NCBI GenBank assembly: GCA_964480365.1
Contig: CAYZPM010000021.1
Span: 1-64,000, forward strand
Direction: 5' to 3'
Length of the DNA stretch: 64,000 bases
From: CAIQPV01 sp964480365
Lineage (GTDB): Bacteria; Pseudomonadota; Gammaproteobacteria; Burkholderiales; Gallionellaceae
In this document: piece after piece, positions 24,097 to 33,499 of the stretch
How positions within the stretch are numbered: position 1 is the stretch's first letter
How the letters are laid out: the number at the start of each line of letters is the position of its first letter
Position numbers and translations under genes: made by a program
Notes under the pieces: generated by a model
What the model was told of the DNA's origin: nothing
What the model saw: the letters and a program-made list of their open reading frames with translations, nothing else
Database searches by the model: none

Positions 24097-25797
24097 ATGA
24101 ATGATAAAACACAACAACCCATAGGCTCCCTGCTGCTGGAAAAAGGTGTCATCAGCGACGACCAGTTGCGTATCGCCATGCAGGAACAGCAAAAGAATCA
24201 TCAGCCCTTGGGTCGCCTGCTGGTGGGCTTGGGCTTTCTGTCCGAAGCGACCATCCGCGATGTGCTGTCGGAAAATCTGGGACAGGAAAGCGTCAATCTC
24301 TCGACCTTCATTATAGATCCTGCTGCCATCAAGCTGATCCCCAAGGACATCGCGCGGCGCTACCTGTTATTACCGCTGTCGCTAGATGTTGCCAACAAGC
24401 AACTCACCATTGCGATTGCCGACCCCAATAACATCATCGCACTGGATCAACTGCGCGCACTGCTCAAGGATGAATACCGGCTGAACACACAACTGGCGAA
24501 CGAATCCGATATCCTGCGCGCCATCGACCAATACTACGGCTTCGAGTTGTCCATCGACGGCATCCTGCACGAGATCGAGCCGGGCGAAATGGAATATCAG
24601 ACGCTGCAAACAGGCGTCAACGAATTCAGCCAGCCTGTAGTGCGCTTGATCGACGCGCTACTCACCGAGGCGGTGCAGCAGGGTGCATCCGACATCCACT
24701 TCGAGCCGGAAAGCAGTTTTCTGCGCATCCGCTACCGCATAGATGGCGTGCTGCGCCAGATGCGCAGCCTGCACAAGAGCTTTTGGCCGGCGATGGTGGT
24801 GCGCATTAAAGTGATGAGCGGCATGAACATCGCGGAAACCCGTGCGCCGCAAGATGGGCGTGTTTCGCTGCGGCTGTCCGGACGTCCGATTGATTTCCGC
24901 GTCTCTTCGCACCCGACATCGCACGGTGAAAATATCGTCCTGCGTATACTGGATCGACAGAAGGGCATCGTCCCCATAGACAAACTCGGTCTGGACGATG
25001 CCTCTTTATCCACGCTCAAGCTGATCATCGCCAAGCCCGAAGGCATCGTGCTGGTAACCGGCCCAACCGGCAGCGGCAAGACCACTACGTTGTATTCAGT
25101 GCTGAATCACGTCAACACCGAATCGGTCAACATCATGACGCTGGAAGACCCGGTGGAATATCCCATCCCGATGATCCGCCAGACTTCGGTGAACGAGGCG
25201 TCCAAGCTGGATTTCGCCAACGGCATCCGATCCATGATGCGGCAGGATCCGGACATCATCCTGGTCGGCGAGATCCGCGACCACCCCACGGCAGAAATGG
25301 CGTTCCGCGCCGCGATGACCGGCCATCAGGTGTATTCCACTCTGCACACCAACTCGGCCATCGGCGCGATTCCGCGTTTACTGGACATCGGCATTCTGCC
25401 GGACATCATGGCGGGAAATATCATCGGCATCATCGCACAACGTCTGGTGCGCATGCTGTGCCCGCATTGCAAACTCGCTTACCACCCTGACCACAACGAA
25501 CACAAGCTGCTCGGCCTGCACCCCGGTGTAGCGCCTGTGGTGTACCGCGCCACAGGCTGTGAACTGTGTAGCCATCAAGGCTATAGCGGACGGCTTGCCA
25601 TCATGGAACTACTCAAGATGGATAACGACTTCGACGATCTCGTCGCGCGCCGCGCCAGCATCCGCGACCTGAAACAGATCGCTCTGGACAAAGGTTTCCG
25701 TCCACTCGCGGCGGATGGCATGAGGCGCATATTGCAAGGCGTAACTTCTCTGGCAGAAGTCACGCGGGTGGTTGATCTCACCGATCGCATGATTTAA
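24097..25797 (+). CDS. mshE: MSHA/type II-type assembly ATPase (GspE family)
   Basis: 566 residues. The N-terminal MshEN domain (IGSLLLEKGVISDDQLRIAM; QPLGRLLVGLGFLSEATIRD) is the type that binds cyclic di-GMP in Vibrio MshE. The C-terminal AAA-like core has Walker A GPTGSGKT (322-329), an Asp box LEDPVEYPIP, Walker B DIILVGEIRD, and a zinc-binding tetracysteine region (LCPHCK ... CELCSHQGYSG). It powers pilus extension in the cytoplasm. Cyclic di-GMP control is plausible because the window also encodes a diguanylate cyclase. No PilT-like retraction ATPase is nearby. Confidence 0.92.
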   Translation: MNDKTQQPIGSLLLEKGVISDDQLRIAMQEQQKNHQPLGRLLVGLGFLSEATIRDVLSENLGQESVNLSTFIIDPAAIKLIPKDIARRYLLLPLSLDVANKQLTIAIADPNNIIALDQLRALLKDEYRLNTQLANESDILRAIDQYYGFELSIDGILHEIEPGEMEYQTLQTGVNEFSQPVVRLIDALLTEAVQQGASDIHFEPESSFLRIRYRIDGVLRQMRSLHKSFWPAMVVRIKVMSGMNIAETRAPQDGRVSLRLSGRPIDFRVSSHPTSHGENIVLRILDRQKGIVPIDKLGLDDASLSTLKLIIAKPEGIVLVTGPTGSGKTTTLYSVLNHVNTESVNIMTLEDPVEYPIPMIRQTSVNEASKLDFANGIRSMMRQDPDIILVGEIRDHPTAEMAFRAAMTGHQVYSTLHTNSAIGAIPRLLDIGILPDIMAGNIIGIIAQRLVRMLCPHCKLAYHPDHNEHKLLGLHPGVAPVVYRATGCELCSHQGYSGRLAIMELLKMDNDFDDLVARRASIRDLKQIALDKGFRPLAADGMRRILQGVTSLAEVTRVVDLTDRMI

Positions 25798-25800
25798 AAA

Positions 25801-27003
25801 ATGGCTCGGTATTCCTACAAGGCGGTCAATGAACAGGGCAAGACCTCCAAGGGCTTGCAGGACGCGGCCAATGTAGTTGACCTAGAACTGCGCCTGAAAC
25901 GCAATGGATTGGATTTGATTAATGCCAGAGTAAGCGAGAAAAAAACGACATTCGGCATAAGAAAAATCCGACGCGCAGACCTGATCACATTCTTCTTCAA
26001 CCTGAATCAGCTTTTCCGCTCGGGGGTGCCACTGCTAGAGTGCCTGGCCGATTTGCATGACAGCATGGATGACCCGCAATTCCGCAGGATCATCGCCGAT
26101 ATGGTGGAATCCATCGAAAGCGGTGCAACGCTGTCGCAGGCGATGGCGCAACACCCGCAAGCATTCAATCCGATTTTTGTCAGCCTGACCCATGCGGGGG
26201 AAGAAAGCGGTCGCCTGCCGGAGGTGTTCGAGCACCTTACCGAATCCCTGAAATGGCAGGACGAGATGCACGCGCAAACCCGGAACATGATGATCTACCC
26301 GGCCTTCGTCGGTACGGTAGTCATCGCGGTTATCTTTTTCCTGATGATTTATTTGGTACCGCAACTAATAGGTTTCATCAAGGGCATGGGGCAGGAAATT
26401 CCATTCCAGACCAAACTATTGCTAGCCACCTCTGGCGTATTCGTGAATTACTGGTATGTCATGCTGGCGCTGCCAGTGGTGCTGTTTGCAATCTTCAAGC
26501 TGGCGCTGAAATACCATCCAGAGTTGCAATACCATCTGGACAACTTCAAGCTGCATCTCTGGCCCACCGGCCCCATTCTGCGCAAGATCATTCTGGCGCG
26601 TTTCGCCAACACTTTCGCCATGATGTATGCATCCGGCATCAGCATACTGGATTGCATCGCCAACTCGCGCGATCTGGCCAACAATCAGGTGATTGCCAGG
26701 AGCCTGGAACAAGTCACGCAGGAAATCGAGTCCGGCAAAAACCTTACCCAGAGTTTTCATAGCACCGGCATCTTCCCGCCGCTGGTGATACGCATGCTCA
26801 AAGTGGGCGAGGCCACCGGAAATCTGGATACCGCGTTGCGCAATGTGAGTTATTTTTATGACCGTGACGTGAAGGACTCAATCAAGAAAATACAGGTCAT
26901 GATCGAACCGGCCATGACCATCATCCTCGGCCTGCTGCTCGGCTGGGTAATGCTGTCCGTGCTGTCGCCGATTTATGACCTCATCAGCAAGGTGAAAGTG
27001 TGA
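25801..27003 (+). CDS. mshG: MSHA/type II-type inner-membrane platform protein (GspF family)
   Basis: 400 residues with two T2SSF domains. The first has FFFNLNQLFRSGVPLLECLA, the second FANTFAMMYASGISILDCIA. Three hydrophobic segments lie near 172-192, 220-245 and 370-392. The protein anchors the assembly ATPase and organises pilin insertion. It starts three bases after mshE, and its TGA overlaps the next ATG. Confidence 0.92.
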   Translation: MARYSYKAVNEQGKTSKGLQDAANVVDLELRLKRNGLDLINARVSEKKTTFGIRKIRRADLITFFFNLNQLFRSGVPLLECLADLHDSMDDPQFRRIIADMVESIESGATLSQAMAQHPQAFNPIFVSLTHAGEESGRLPEVFEHLTESLKWQDEMHAQTRNMMIYPAFVGTVVIAVIFFLMIYLVPQLIGFIKGMGQEIPFQTKLLLATSGVFVNYWYVMLALPVVLFAIFKLALKYHPELQYHLDNFKLHLWPTGPILRKIILARFANTFAMMYASGISILDCIANSRDLANNQVIARSLEQVTQEIESGKNLTQSFHSTGIFPPLVIRMLKVGEATGNLDTALRNVSYFYDRDVKDSIKKIQVMIEPAMTIILGLLLGWVMLSVLSPIYDLISKVKV

Positions 27004-28517
27004 TGGGCCGCAAAACTCTACTGTTCTTCAGCGCCGATCAATGCCAGGCTTGTACTTGGCAGAATGGCGCACTTTCTGCGGCGACCTGTTTTGCCGACAA
27101 TGCCGAAGGGCTGGAACAATTCACGGCGTTCCTGCGAACCCACCGCGATCCTACCCTCCTGCTCACCGACCTGGTCGAAGAAGATTTCCGCCACGAAACT
27201 GTACCGCATTTGCGCGGCAATGACCGCACCGCGCTGATCCAGCGCAAGCTCGAACAATACTACCGCAATACTCCGTTCCGTCAGGCGATGACTTTGCAAC
27301 GCCATAAGGATGGTCGGCGCGACGATGATATGCTGTTCTCGGCCCTGACCAACCCGGCGCTCATCACGCCTTGGCTTAACATCATGCTGGCGCACAATAT
27401 ACCGCTGGTCGGCATTTATTCCATACCCAACATCAGCGCCCCGCTGGTGAAAGATATTTCATCCTACTGCCTGCTGTTGTCGTGGGAGAAAAACGCGGGA
27501 TTGCGCCAGACTTATTTCGACGCAAATCTACTGAACTTCTCACGCCTGACGCCGACAAACGAAAGCAGTTCATTCGTCGCAACCGCAGGAACGGAAGCCA
27601 CACGCACCCAGCAGTACCTGAAAAACCTGAGCCTGCTCCCACCCGGTCAGCCGCTAAACGTGACCATCATTTGCCATACAAATGACAGACATAAACTGGA
27701 AGCGAACCTGATCGACGACAGCAACATGCACTATGCCTATCTCGACATTCATGAACTGGGGCAGCGTATCGGATCAAAATCGATTTACCTCGACTCGGAT
27801 GCAACGCCGCTATTTCTACACCTGCTCGCCGTCCAGCCGCCGCGCAACCATTATGCCGCCGCAGAATATACTCATTCTCACCAGTTATTGCTTATTCGCC
27901 GCAGCCTATTTGGCCTGAGCGCCGCCTTTATGACAGCCTGCCTGCTGTGGACTGCCGCCAACATCAGAGAAACCATAACGCTGGATGATGAGAGCCAAAT
28001 GCTCAAGGCAAAATCTGGCCAGCTATCACAACAAACCCGGCAAATTATCCAGAACTTTCCCAGCACGCTGGCTTCAGCCACGGACATGAAAACTGCCGTT
28101 ATCCTGTCGCTCAATCTGGATAAAATTTCCCCTCCGCCGCAAATAATACTTGAGGGCTTAGCCCATACATTGGATGACTTCCCAACCATCCGCATCGACA
28201 AACTTTCCTGGCAGACCAGTTCGGGTGCATCGGGCGCAGCATCCGCTGCTACTCCACATGGGATTGCGACAACCATAGGCTCAGCGCAAGTCATCTTGCT
28301 TAGCGGCGAACTAGAGGAGTTCACCGGCGACTATCGCGCTGCATTGGATCATCTGGAACGCTTCCGGCAAGCGCTGACCCAGCGCGGTTACAACGTAACG
28401 GCGCTTACCCTGCCGCTGGACGTCAGCCCGCAAGGCAGCATCGCTGCCGATACCTGCGATGGCAGTAACAAACCGGCGCAGTTTTCGCTGAAAATTTCCT
28501 GGCGGACGGCAACATGA
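27003..28517 (+). CDS. mshI: MshI-like assembly protein with a PilN-like membrane part
   Basis: 504 residues from the ATG at 27003 (TGATG overlap with mshG); a GTG one codon earlier is also possible. Residues 1-280 are soluble and may be a divergent PilM/MshI actin-like domain (SSYCLLLSWEKNAGLRQTYF). A single transmembrane helix at about 302-319 (FGLSAAFMTACLLWTAAN) is followed by a coiled-coil and a PilN/GspL-like periplasmic part. It looks like a fusion of the PilM and PilN roles in one chain. Function is inferred from position and topology; sequence motifs are weak. Confidence 0.65.
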   Translation: MGRKTLLFFSADQCQACTWQNGALSAATCFADNAEGLEQFTAFLRTHRDPTLLLTDLVEEDFRHETVPHLRGNDRTALIQRKLEQYYRNTPFRQAMTLQRHKDGRRDDDMLFSALTNPALITPWLNIMLAHNIPLVGIYSIPNISAPLVKDISSYCLLLSWEKNAGLRQTYFDANLLNFSRLTPTNESSSFVATAGTEATRTQQYLKNLSLLPPGQPLNVTIICHTNDRHKLEANLIDDSNMHYAYLDIHELGQRIGSKSIYLDSDATPLFLHLLAVQPPRNHYAAAEYTHSHQLLLIRRSLFGLSAAFMTACLLWTAANIRETITLDDESQMLKAKSGQLSQQTRQIIQNFPSTLASATDMKTAVILSLNLDKISPPPQIILEGLAHTLDDFPTIRIDKLSWQTSSGASGAASAATPHGIATTIGSAQVILLSGELEEFTGDYRAALDHLERFRQALTQRGYNVTALTLPLDVSPQGSIAADTCDGSNKPAQFSLKISWRTAT

Positions 28518-29110
28518 CTTTCTCCAGATCGGATTTATCGTACCTCAAATGGAGCTTGCTGACCTTCATGTCCGTGTTGTGCGCAAGCGGCGCGGCGATT
28601 GTAATTAGCGAAAATTTCGTCACCCACGCACAACTCGAACAGCAGGCTGCGCAGCGCCAACTGAGTTCGGTGCGCAACCAGCTTGCAGCCGCCAATGAAG
28701 ATCAGGAAAACATGAACACTTACACCTTCGAATATGGTGAATTATTCAAGCGAAATATTATTGGCGACGACCAGCGTCTGGACTGGATTGAGGGCCTGGA
28801 AAAAATCCGCAAACAGCATCGCGTACTGGATTTCCAATACACCATTGCCCCGCAACATCCCTACACGCCGCCTGCACCGCTGGACAGCGGCAATTTCAAA
28901 CTCAATATGAGCGACATGACCTTGCAATTCGACCTGCTGCATGAAGAGCAACTGATCAATTTCTTTGATGCCGTACGTACTGACATCAGTGGACGATTCA
29001 TCCTGGATCATTGCGCCTTGGAACGCAGCGTCGCCCCCGATGCAACGGCTCAACTCAAGGCTTCATGCACAGGCGGATGGTTGACCCTGAAGCAGAAGAA
29101 CGCAAAATGA
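28514..29110 (+). CDS. mshJ: MshJ-like (PilO-type) alignment protein
   Basis: 198 residues. A single N-terminal transmembrane helix (LLTFMSVLCASGAAIVISENF) is followed by a helical segment rich in Gln/Glu (QLEQQAAQRQLSSVRNQLAA) and a compact C-terminal domain ending in a Cys pair (C near 177 and 190). This is the design of PilO/MshJ inner-membrane alignment proteins. It is coupled to genes on both sides by ATGA overlaps. Primary sequence similarity is low, so the name rests mostly on gene order. Confidence 0.65.
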   Translation: MTFSRSDLSYLKWSLLTFMSVLCASGAAIVISENFVTHAQLEQQAAQRQLSSVRNQLAAANEDQENMNTYTFEYGELFKRNIIGDDQRLDWIEGLEKIRKQHRVLDFQYTIAPQHPYTPPAPLDSGNFKLNMSDMTLQFDLLHEEQLINFFDAVRTDISGRFILDHCALERSVAPDATAQLKASCTGGWLTLKQKNAK

Positions 29111-29472
29111 GGCTCTTGACCGCCATACTGCTGTTCGCTATTTTCCCTGTATTCAGCATACAAGCCGAAAGTCTCGGACGTCTGTTTTTCACACCGGAAC
29201 AGCGTGCGCAACTCGAATACAATCATGCGCGCAGTGCAACCGATGAAGGCGCTCCATCTTCCGTCCTGACGGTGAACGGTATCGTGCAACAACACGGCGG
29301 CGCGCGCACCGTATGGATCAACGGCAAAGCACAAAATTCGGATCATGGCGGTGAGTCCGCTTCGGAATTGGTAGCCGTGCCGGGAAAATCCCCAACTATC
29401 AAAATCAAGGTTGGGCAGAAGCTGTTACTGGATACAGTCGCACCACAAAGCTCGCCCGCCCCTTCCGAATAA
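29107..29472 (+). CDS. mshK: MshK-like (PilP/GspC-type) periplasmic protein
   Basis: 121 residues from the ATG at 29107 (MRLLTAILLFAIFPVFSIQA), a clean signal peptide. The mature part has an HR-like beta segment (VLTVNGIVQQHGGARTVWIN; PTIKIKVGQKLLLD) similar to MshK and PilP/GspC homology regions, which contact the secretin. The longer frame from 29011 lies inside mshJ and is rejected. ATGA overlap with mshJ. Confidence 0.65.
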   Translation: MRLLTAILLFAIFPVFSIQAESLGRLFFTPEQRAQLEYNHARSATDEGAPSSVLTVNGIVQQHGGARTVWINGKAQNSDHGGESASELVAVPGKSPTIKIKVGQKLLLDTVAPQSSPAPSE

Positions 29473-29475
29473 GCC

Positions 29476-30684
29476 ATGCCTCGCTACCGCCAGCACAACA
29501 ATTTTTACAAACGGCGAGGCGCGGCGCTGATGCTAATGCTGACCATGCTGGTGATAGGTGCAGCTGCCCTGCTGGTCAGCTCTCTCAGCCACTCGGCGGC
29601 GCAAATCCAACGCGACCTTAAAGCTGCCGATGCATTGGCGCAAGCCAAGGAAGCGCTGATCGGCGATGCGGTTTCGCAGACGCCCGTGGCCTCAGCAGGC
29701 TACCTGCGACTGCCTGATCTGGGCTTCATGATAGGGCTTGCCCCCTCTGAAGGAAGCGCCGCGCCGAACTTCAGCGGAAACAGCAAAGATTATTCGGTGA
29801 TCGGAAAATTGCCGTGGCGAACACTGGGACTCGAACCGCTACGGGACGGTCAGGGAGAATGTCTGTGGTATGTAGTCTCCGGCCATTTCAAGAATACTCC
29901 TACAACGGATGCGCTCAACTGGGATACGCTGGGGCAGATTAACCTTAACGATGGCAACGGGAATATCATTGCCAGTAATCTCGCCGCGTTAGTGGTCGCC
30001 CCAGGTCACGCGCTCGACGGTCAAAATCGGGCATTGTCCGATCCAACGTATGCTCAATGCGGTGGCAATTATGATGCCCGCAACTACCTTGATCCTTATA
30101 CTTCACTCAATGCTATTTCCGGTGCAATCAACTATTTTATCGGCAGCACGAACAACCGCGTTACGCTCAACACCGGCAACAATCTAATGGTGATGACGGG
30201 AAACACGCACTACAACGACCGCTTCCTATTCATCACTGCCGATGAGATTTTTCGCGTGGTCATGCGTCGCGCCGATTTTTCCGTTCAGGTGTCTGCGCTG
30301 TTGAACGATGCCTATTTCCAGAGCGTCGTCATCGCAGGCGCCAAAGGCACCGATAACGTTAATTGCAATCTCCTCGGCAGTAGCAACCGAACGTTCTGCA
30401 AGAACTGGATAGAAATGGTGCTGCTCACCCAATTGCCTACCCCTGCGCCCGTCACCCTTGACGGTGCATCAACCGCGAATTGCTCCCGCGTACTAATCTT
30501 CGGCGGACAAAAAAATGCGGCTCAACTTCGCTTGACCGTCGCCAACAAAGCGATCCCTTCAAACTATATCGAGGGCGTAAATCTGTCCGCCTTTGCCACA
30601 CCGATCGCAATTAGCAATAGCTTCGTCGGGGTCTCGGTCTTCAATTCAAAGAATTCCAGCGCCGATGTGCTGAGGTGCCTGTAA
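29476..30684 (+). CDS. Large prepilin-like protein (PilX/MshP-type, tip component?)
   Basis: 402 residues. The N-terminus KRRGAALMLMLTMLVIGAAA is a positively charged stretch then a long hydrophobic helix, resembling minor pilins of the PilX type, although a canonical G-FTLVE cleavage site is lacking. The large C-terminal domain has scattered cysteines and a segment GQGECLWYVVSG shared by minor pseudopilins of this size class. It may form or carry the tip of the pilus. The TAA stop overlaps the next ATG. Confidence 0.6.
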   Translation: MPRYRQHNNFYKRRGAALMLMLTMLVIGAAALLVSSLSHSAAQIQRDLKAADALAQAKEALIGDAVSQTPVASAGYLRLPDLGFMIGLAPSEGSAAPNFSGNSKDYSVIGKLPWRTLGLEPLRDGQGECLWYVVSGHFKNTPTTDALNWDTLGQINLNDGNGNIIASNLAALVVAPGHALDGQNRALSDPTYAQCGGNYDARNYLDPYTSLNAISGAINYFIGSTNNRVTLNTGNNLMVMTGNTHYNDRFLFITADEIFRVVMRRADFSVQVSALLNDAYFQSVVIAGAKGTDNVNCNLLGSSNRTFCKNWIEMVLLTQLPTPAPVTLDGASTANCSRVLIFGGQKNAAQLRLTVANKAIPSNYIEGVNLSAFATPIAISNSFVGVSVFNSKNSSADVLRCL

Positions 30685-31448
30685 TGAAAACCATCCAAAC
30701 CACGCATCGCCGTATCGCAGGATTCACTCTGGTGGAGATGGCAGTCGTGCTGCTCATCATGGCGCTGCTGCTGGGCGGATTGCTACCTACCCTGTCCAGC
30801 CGGGTCGAACAGCAACGCTTGAGTGACGTGCGCAAACAACTGGATGAAATCGAACAGGCGGTGATCGGATTCGCCCTCATCAATGGGCGCCTGCCTTGCC
30901 CCGCATCCTCTTCCAGCAATGGTATAGAAAGTTTTGCCAGCGGCGGCAACGCCACCAATGGCAACTGCTCGAATTTCGACAATGGCTATGCGCCTGCGGC
31001 GACGCTGGGACTGGTCACAGCGGACGGTTATGCGGTTGATCCGTGGAACAACCGCATTCGTTACGCATTAACCAAGTCGAACGGCAATGCCTTCACCAGC
31101 ATAAATGGCATGAGCACTACCGGCATGTCCAGCCTCGCTCCCGATCTTCTGGTGTGCTCTACTGCCACCGGCATCAGCGCGACGAGCTGTGCGTCAGGCG
31201 CGGCGCTCACTGCCAGTCCGGGCGTGCCACTGATAATTTATTCGACTGGCAAGAACGGTAGTTACGGCGGAACCGGCACCGACGAAGCCGCCAATCCCAA
31301 CCCCAGTAGCAACAATAACGACCGCGTATTCGTCAGCCACGCACCGACTGCCAGCTCTGCCGCAAATGGCGAGTTCGACGACATTGTCATCTGGCTATCG
31401 CCCAACATCCTGCTCGGGAAAATGGTGGCGGCTGGTAAGCTGCCTTAA
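30684..31448 (+). CDS. Type IV prepilin-like protein (N-methylation motif)
   Basis: 254 residues from the ATG at 30684. A classic class III leader, HRRIAG, is followed by FTLVEMAVVLLIMALLLGG: prepilin peptidase would cut after Gly and methylate Phe. The globular part has four or more cysteines and the NGRLPCPAS and DPWNNRIRYAL motifs often seen in pseudopilins of similar betaproteobacterial clusters. At 254 residues it is larger than a typical major pilin. It is the last gene of the operon; no separate mshA/B/C/D genes or prepilin peptidase are present. A hairpin (CGTGGG 31529-31534 / CCCACG 31548-31553) lies downstream. Confidence 0.8.
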   Translation: MKTIQTTHRRIAGFTLVEMAVVLLIMALLLGGLLPTLSSRVEQQRLSDVRKQLDEIEQAVIGFALINGRLPCPASSSSNGIESFASGGNATNGNCSNFDNGYAPAATLGLVTADGYAVDPWNNRIRYALTKSNGNAFTSINGMSTTGMSSLAPDLLVCSTATGISATSCASGAALTASPGVPLIIYSTGKNGSYGGTGTDEAANPNPSSNNNDRVFVSHAPTASSAANGEFDDIVIWLSPNILLGKMVAAGKLP

Positions 31449-31564
31449 GCCGCAATAATCGCGATTTGATCCGACACTGCCTGGTTACGACATCACCTTG
31501 GGCTGCGGACAAGCGTTAGCAAAATCCGCGTGGGCACAACTAACGTACCCACGAATGCTCCCGG

Positions 31565-32662
31565 CTAAGCGTTCCCTATCCCGCGCGTTGGCAGGTTGAT
31601 CTGTTTCGCAAAGTCCAGCATGCGCTGAATGGAAACCTTGGCGCGCCGCCCGATTGGCGGATCAACGTAAATTTCGTTCCTGCCCGTTTCCAAGACTTCC
31701 GCCACGCCGAACAGGTCATTCATCGCCATCCACGGGCAATGGTTGCAACTGGTGCAGTTCGCGCCGTAACCAGCCGTCGGTGCTTCGAGAAATATCTTTT
31801 CCGGAGACAGCGTGCGCATCTTGTGCAGAATGCCATTGTCGGTGGCGACGATGAATTCCTGCTCATCCAGAGTTTGCGTCGCTTTGATAAGTTGCGTGGT
31901 GGAGCCGACCACATCGGCCAGTTGCACCACCGCACGCGGCGACTCCGGGTGTACCAGCACTTTGGCCTGCGGATGCTGCGCCTTGAGCTCGATTAACTCC
32001 TGCATCTTGAATTCGTCATGCACCATACACGAACCCTGCCACAACAGCATGTCCGCACCGGTCTGCTCCTGCACATAAGCGCCCAGATGCCGATCCGGCG
32101 CCCACAGTATCTTCTCGCCGCGCTCCTTCAAATATTTGACGATGGGCAGCGCGATGGAGCTGGTCACCATCCAGTCGGCTCGCGCCTTCACTGCAGCACT
32201 GGTATTGGCGTACACCACCACGGTGCGGTCTGGATGCGCGTTGCAAAACACGGCGAACTCCTCTGCCGGACAACCGAGGTCGAGTGAGCATTCCGCCTCC
32301 AAATCCGGCATCAGCACACGCTTCTCCGGATTGAGTATCTTCGCCGTCTCGCCCATGAAACGCACCCCGGCTACGACGATGGTTTTAGCCGGATGCTGGT
32401 GGCCGAAGTTCGCCATGTCGAGCGAGTCCGACACCATACCGCCAGTCGCCTCGGCCAAGTCCTGCAAATCCGGGTGTACGTAATAGTGCGCCACCAGCAC
32501 AGCATCCTGTTCTTTCAGCAGGCGCTTGATGCGCGCAATCAACTCTGCCTTCTCTTCTGGGTTGGGTTCGCGCGGTTTTTTTGCCCAAGCTTGCGCCGTG
32601 CTGCAACTCGATTGTCCGGCATCAGGATGGTCGTAAGCGATGGAAATAGCCTCTTCAGACAT
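31565..32662 (-). CDS. nadA: Quinolinate synthase
   Basis: 365 residues. NadA condenses iminoaspartate with dihydroxyacetone phosphate to quinolinate, the precursor of NAD, using a 4Fe-4S cluster. Landmarks: AHYYVHPDLQDLAEATGG, GVRFMGETAKIL, and the cysteines C116-like DLEAECSLDLGCP and the C-terminal GANCTSCNHCPWMA. The reading frame is complete. It overlaps nudB by eight bases at its start, indicating co-transcription. No nadB or nadC is adjacent. Confidence 0.93.
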   Translation of the reverse strand: MSEEAISIAYDHPDAGQSSCSTAQAWAKKPREPNPEEKAELIARIKRLLKEQDAVLVAHYYVHPDLQDLAEATGGMVSDSLDMANFGHQHPAKTIVVAGVRFMGETAKILNPEKRVLMPDLEAECSLDLGCPAEEFAVFCNAHPDRTVVVYANTSAAVKARADWMVTSSIALPIVKYLKERGEKILWAPDRHLGAYVQEQTGADMLLWQGSCMVHDEFKMQELIELKAQHPQAKVLVHPESPRAVVQLADVVGSTTQLIKATQTLDEQEFIVATDNGILHKMRTLSPEKIFLEAPTAGYGANCTSCNHCPWMAMNDLFGVAEVLETGRNEIYVDPPIGRRAKVSIQRMLDFAKQINLPTRGIGNA

Positions 32663-33101
32663 GCTGTACTCTTTCAGATAATTGCAAAATCGCCGCGCGG
32701 TTGCTGGACGAAAAAACCTTTTCCGCTGCTTCTCGCCACGGCAACCAGATATAGCTCAAATGCTCGCGCGGCGACAATTGGACAGGCAACACGCCGGGTA
32801 ATTCCAGCCCAAATACGTGCTCTGTGTTGTGTGTGGTTCCGGGCGGATAACGGTGTTGCCATTTTGGATAGATGTCATACACATTCTGCACTTGCCAGTC
32901 TGTCAGCGCATAGCGCATAGCATCCAGCCCTGTCTCCTCGAACGCCTCGCGGATCGCCGTTTCGCGCAACGATTCTTCCCCATCGCGGCTGCCGGTCACC
33001 GACTGCCAGTAACCGGGATAATCGGCACGCTCCAGCAACAGCACTTCAAGATTTATGGTGTAAATCACCACCAAAGCAGAGATGGGCTGCTTGTATGGCA
33101 T
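32655..33101 (-). CDS. nudB: Dihydroneopterin triphosphate pyrophosphatase (Nudix)
   Basis: 148 residues. The Nudix box (GSRDGEESLRETAIREAFEE, residues ~38-57) is complete. The flanking ISALVVIY start and YPPGTTHNTEHVFGLEL segment fit NudB, which removes pyrophosphate from dihydroneopterin triphosphate in folate synthesis. In many proteobacteria nudB directly follows aspS; here a Mrr nuclease and an RNase/barstar pair lie between them. Its ATG overlaps the barstar gene end. Confidence 0.88.
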   Translation of the reverse strand: MPYKQPISALVVIYTINLEVLLLERADYPGYWQSVTGSRDGEESLRETAIREAFEETGLDAMRYALTDWQVQNVYDIYPKWQHRYPPGTTHNTEHVFGLELPGVLPVQLSPREHLSYIWLPWREAAEKVFSSSNRAAILQLSERVQHV

Positions 33102-33496
33102 CAGCAGCGAAACACCCAGAACGGCTTGCCCTGCGATTTCCAGAAGCTCACCGTATCGTCAAGAATTCCCGTGGCAACGCCGAGGTCGGCGGCGGGCAAT
33201 CCCATTGCCTCGCCGCCATTGCGCAACAACAGCACATAACCGGCAGCAGGCTGCCAGGAAAGATCGCCCAAGGCATCTGCCAGTGCGTCCCAATTGTTGC
33301 CGAACCAGCCCGGCGCATGGATAGCCTGTGCCACGGCGGCAAGAAATCCACCTTTGTCATTCACCGCAGCCAAATCTGCCTCGAATAGCGCAAATCCCAC
33401 CTGCGCCACCGCCGCGCGCAATTCATCCAGCGGACAATTCAGGCGATAGGCTCCCGCCTCATTCAAGTCCTGCAAGCGCGTACACAGTACATTCAT
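33101..33496 (-). CDS. Barstar-family ribonuclease inhibitor
   Basis: 131 residues. Barstar hallmarks: LFEADLAAVNDKGGFLAAVA, the core motif GWFGNNWDALADALGDLSW (Asp residues of this helix fill the RNase active site in barstar), and a C-terminal strand WVFRC. It directly follows a barnase-like RNase gene and probably neutralises it in the cytoplasm. ATG at 33496 is preferred because AAGGAG lies six bases upstream; a GTG one codon earlier is closer than usual. Confidence 0.88.
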   Translation of the reverse strand: MNVLCTRLQDLNEAGAYRLNCPLDELRAAVAQVGFALFEADLAAVNDKGGFLAAVAQAIHAPGWFGNNWDALADALGDLSWQPAAGYVLLLRNGGEAMGLPAADLGVATGILDDTVSFWKSQGKPFWVFRC

Positions 33497-33499
33497 CAC

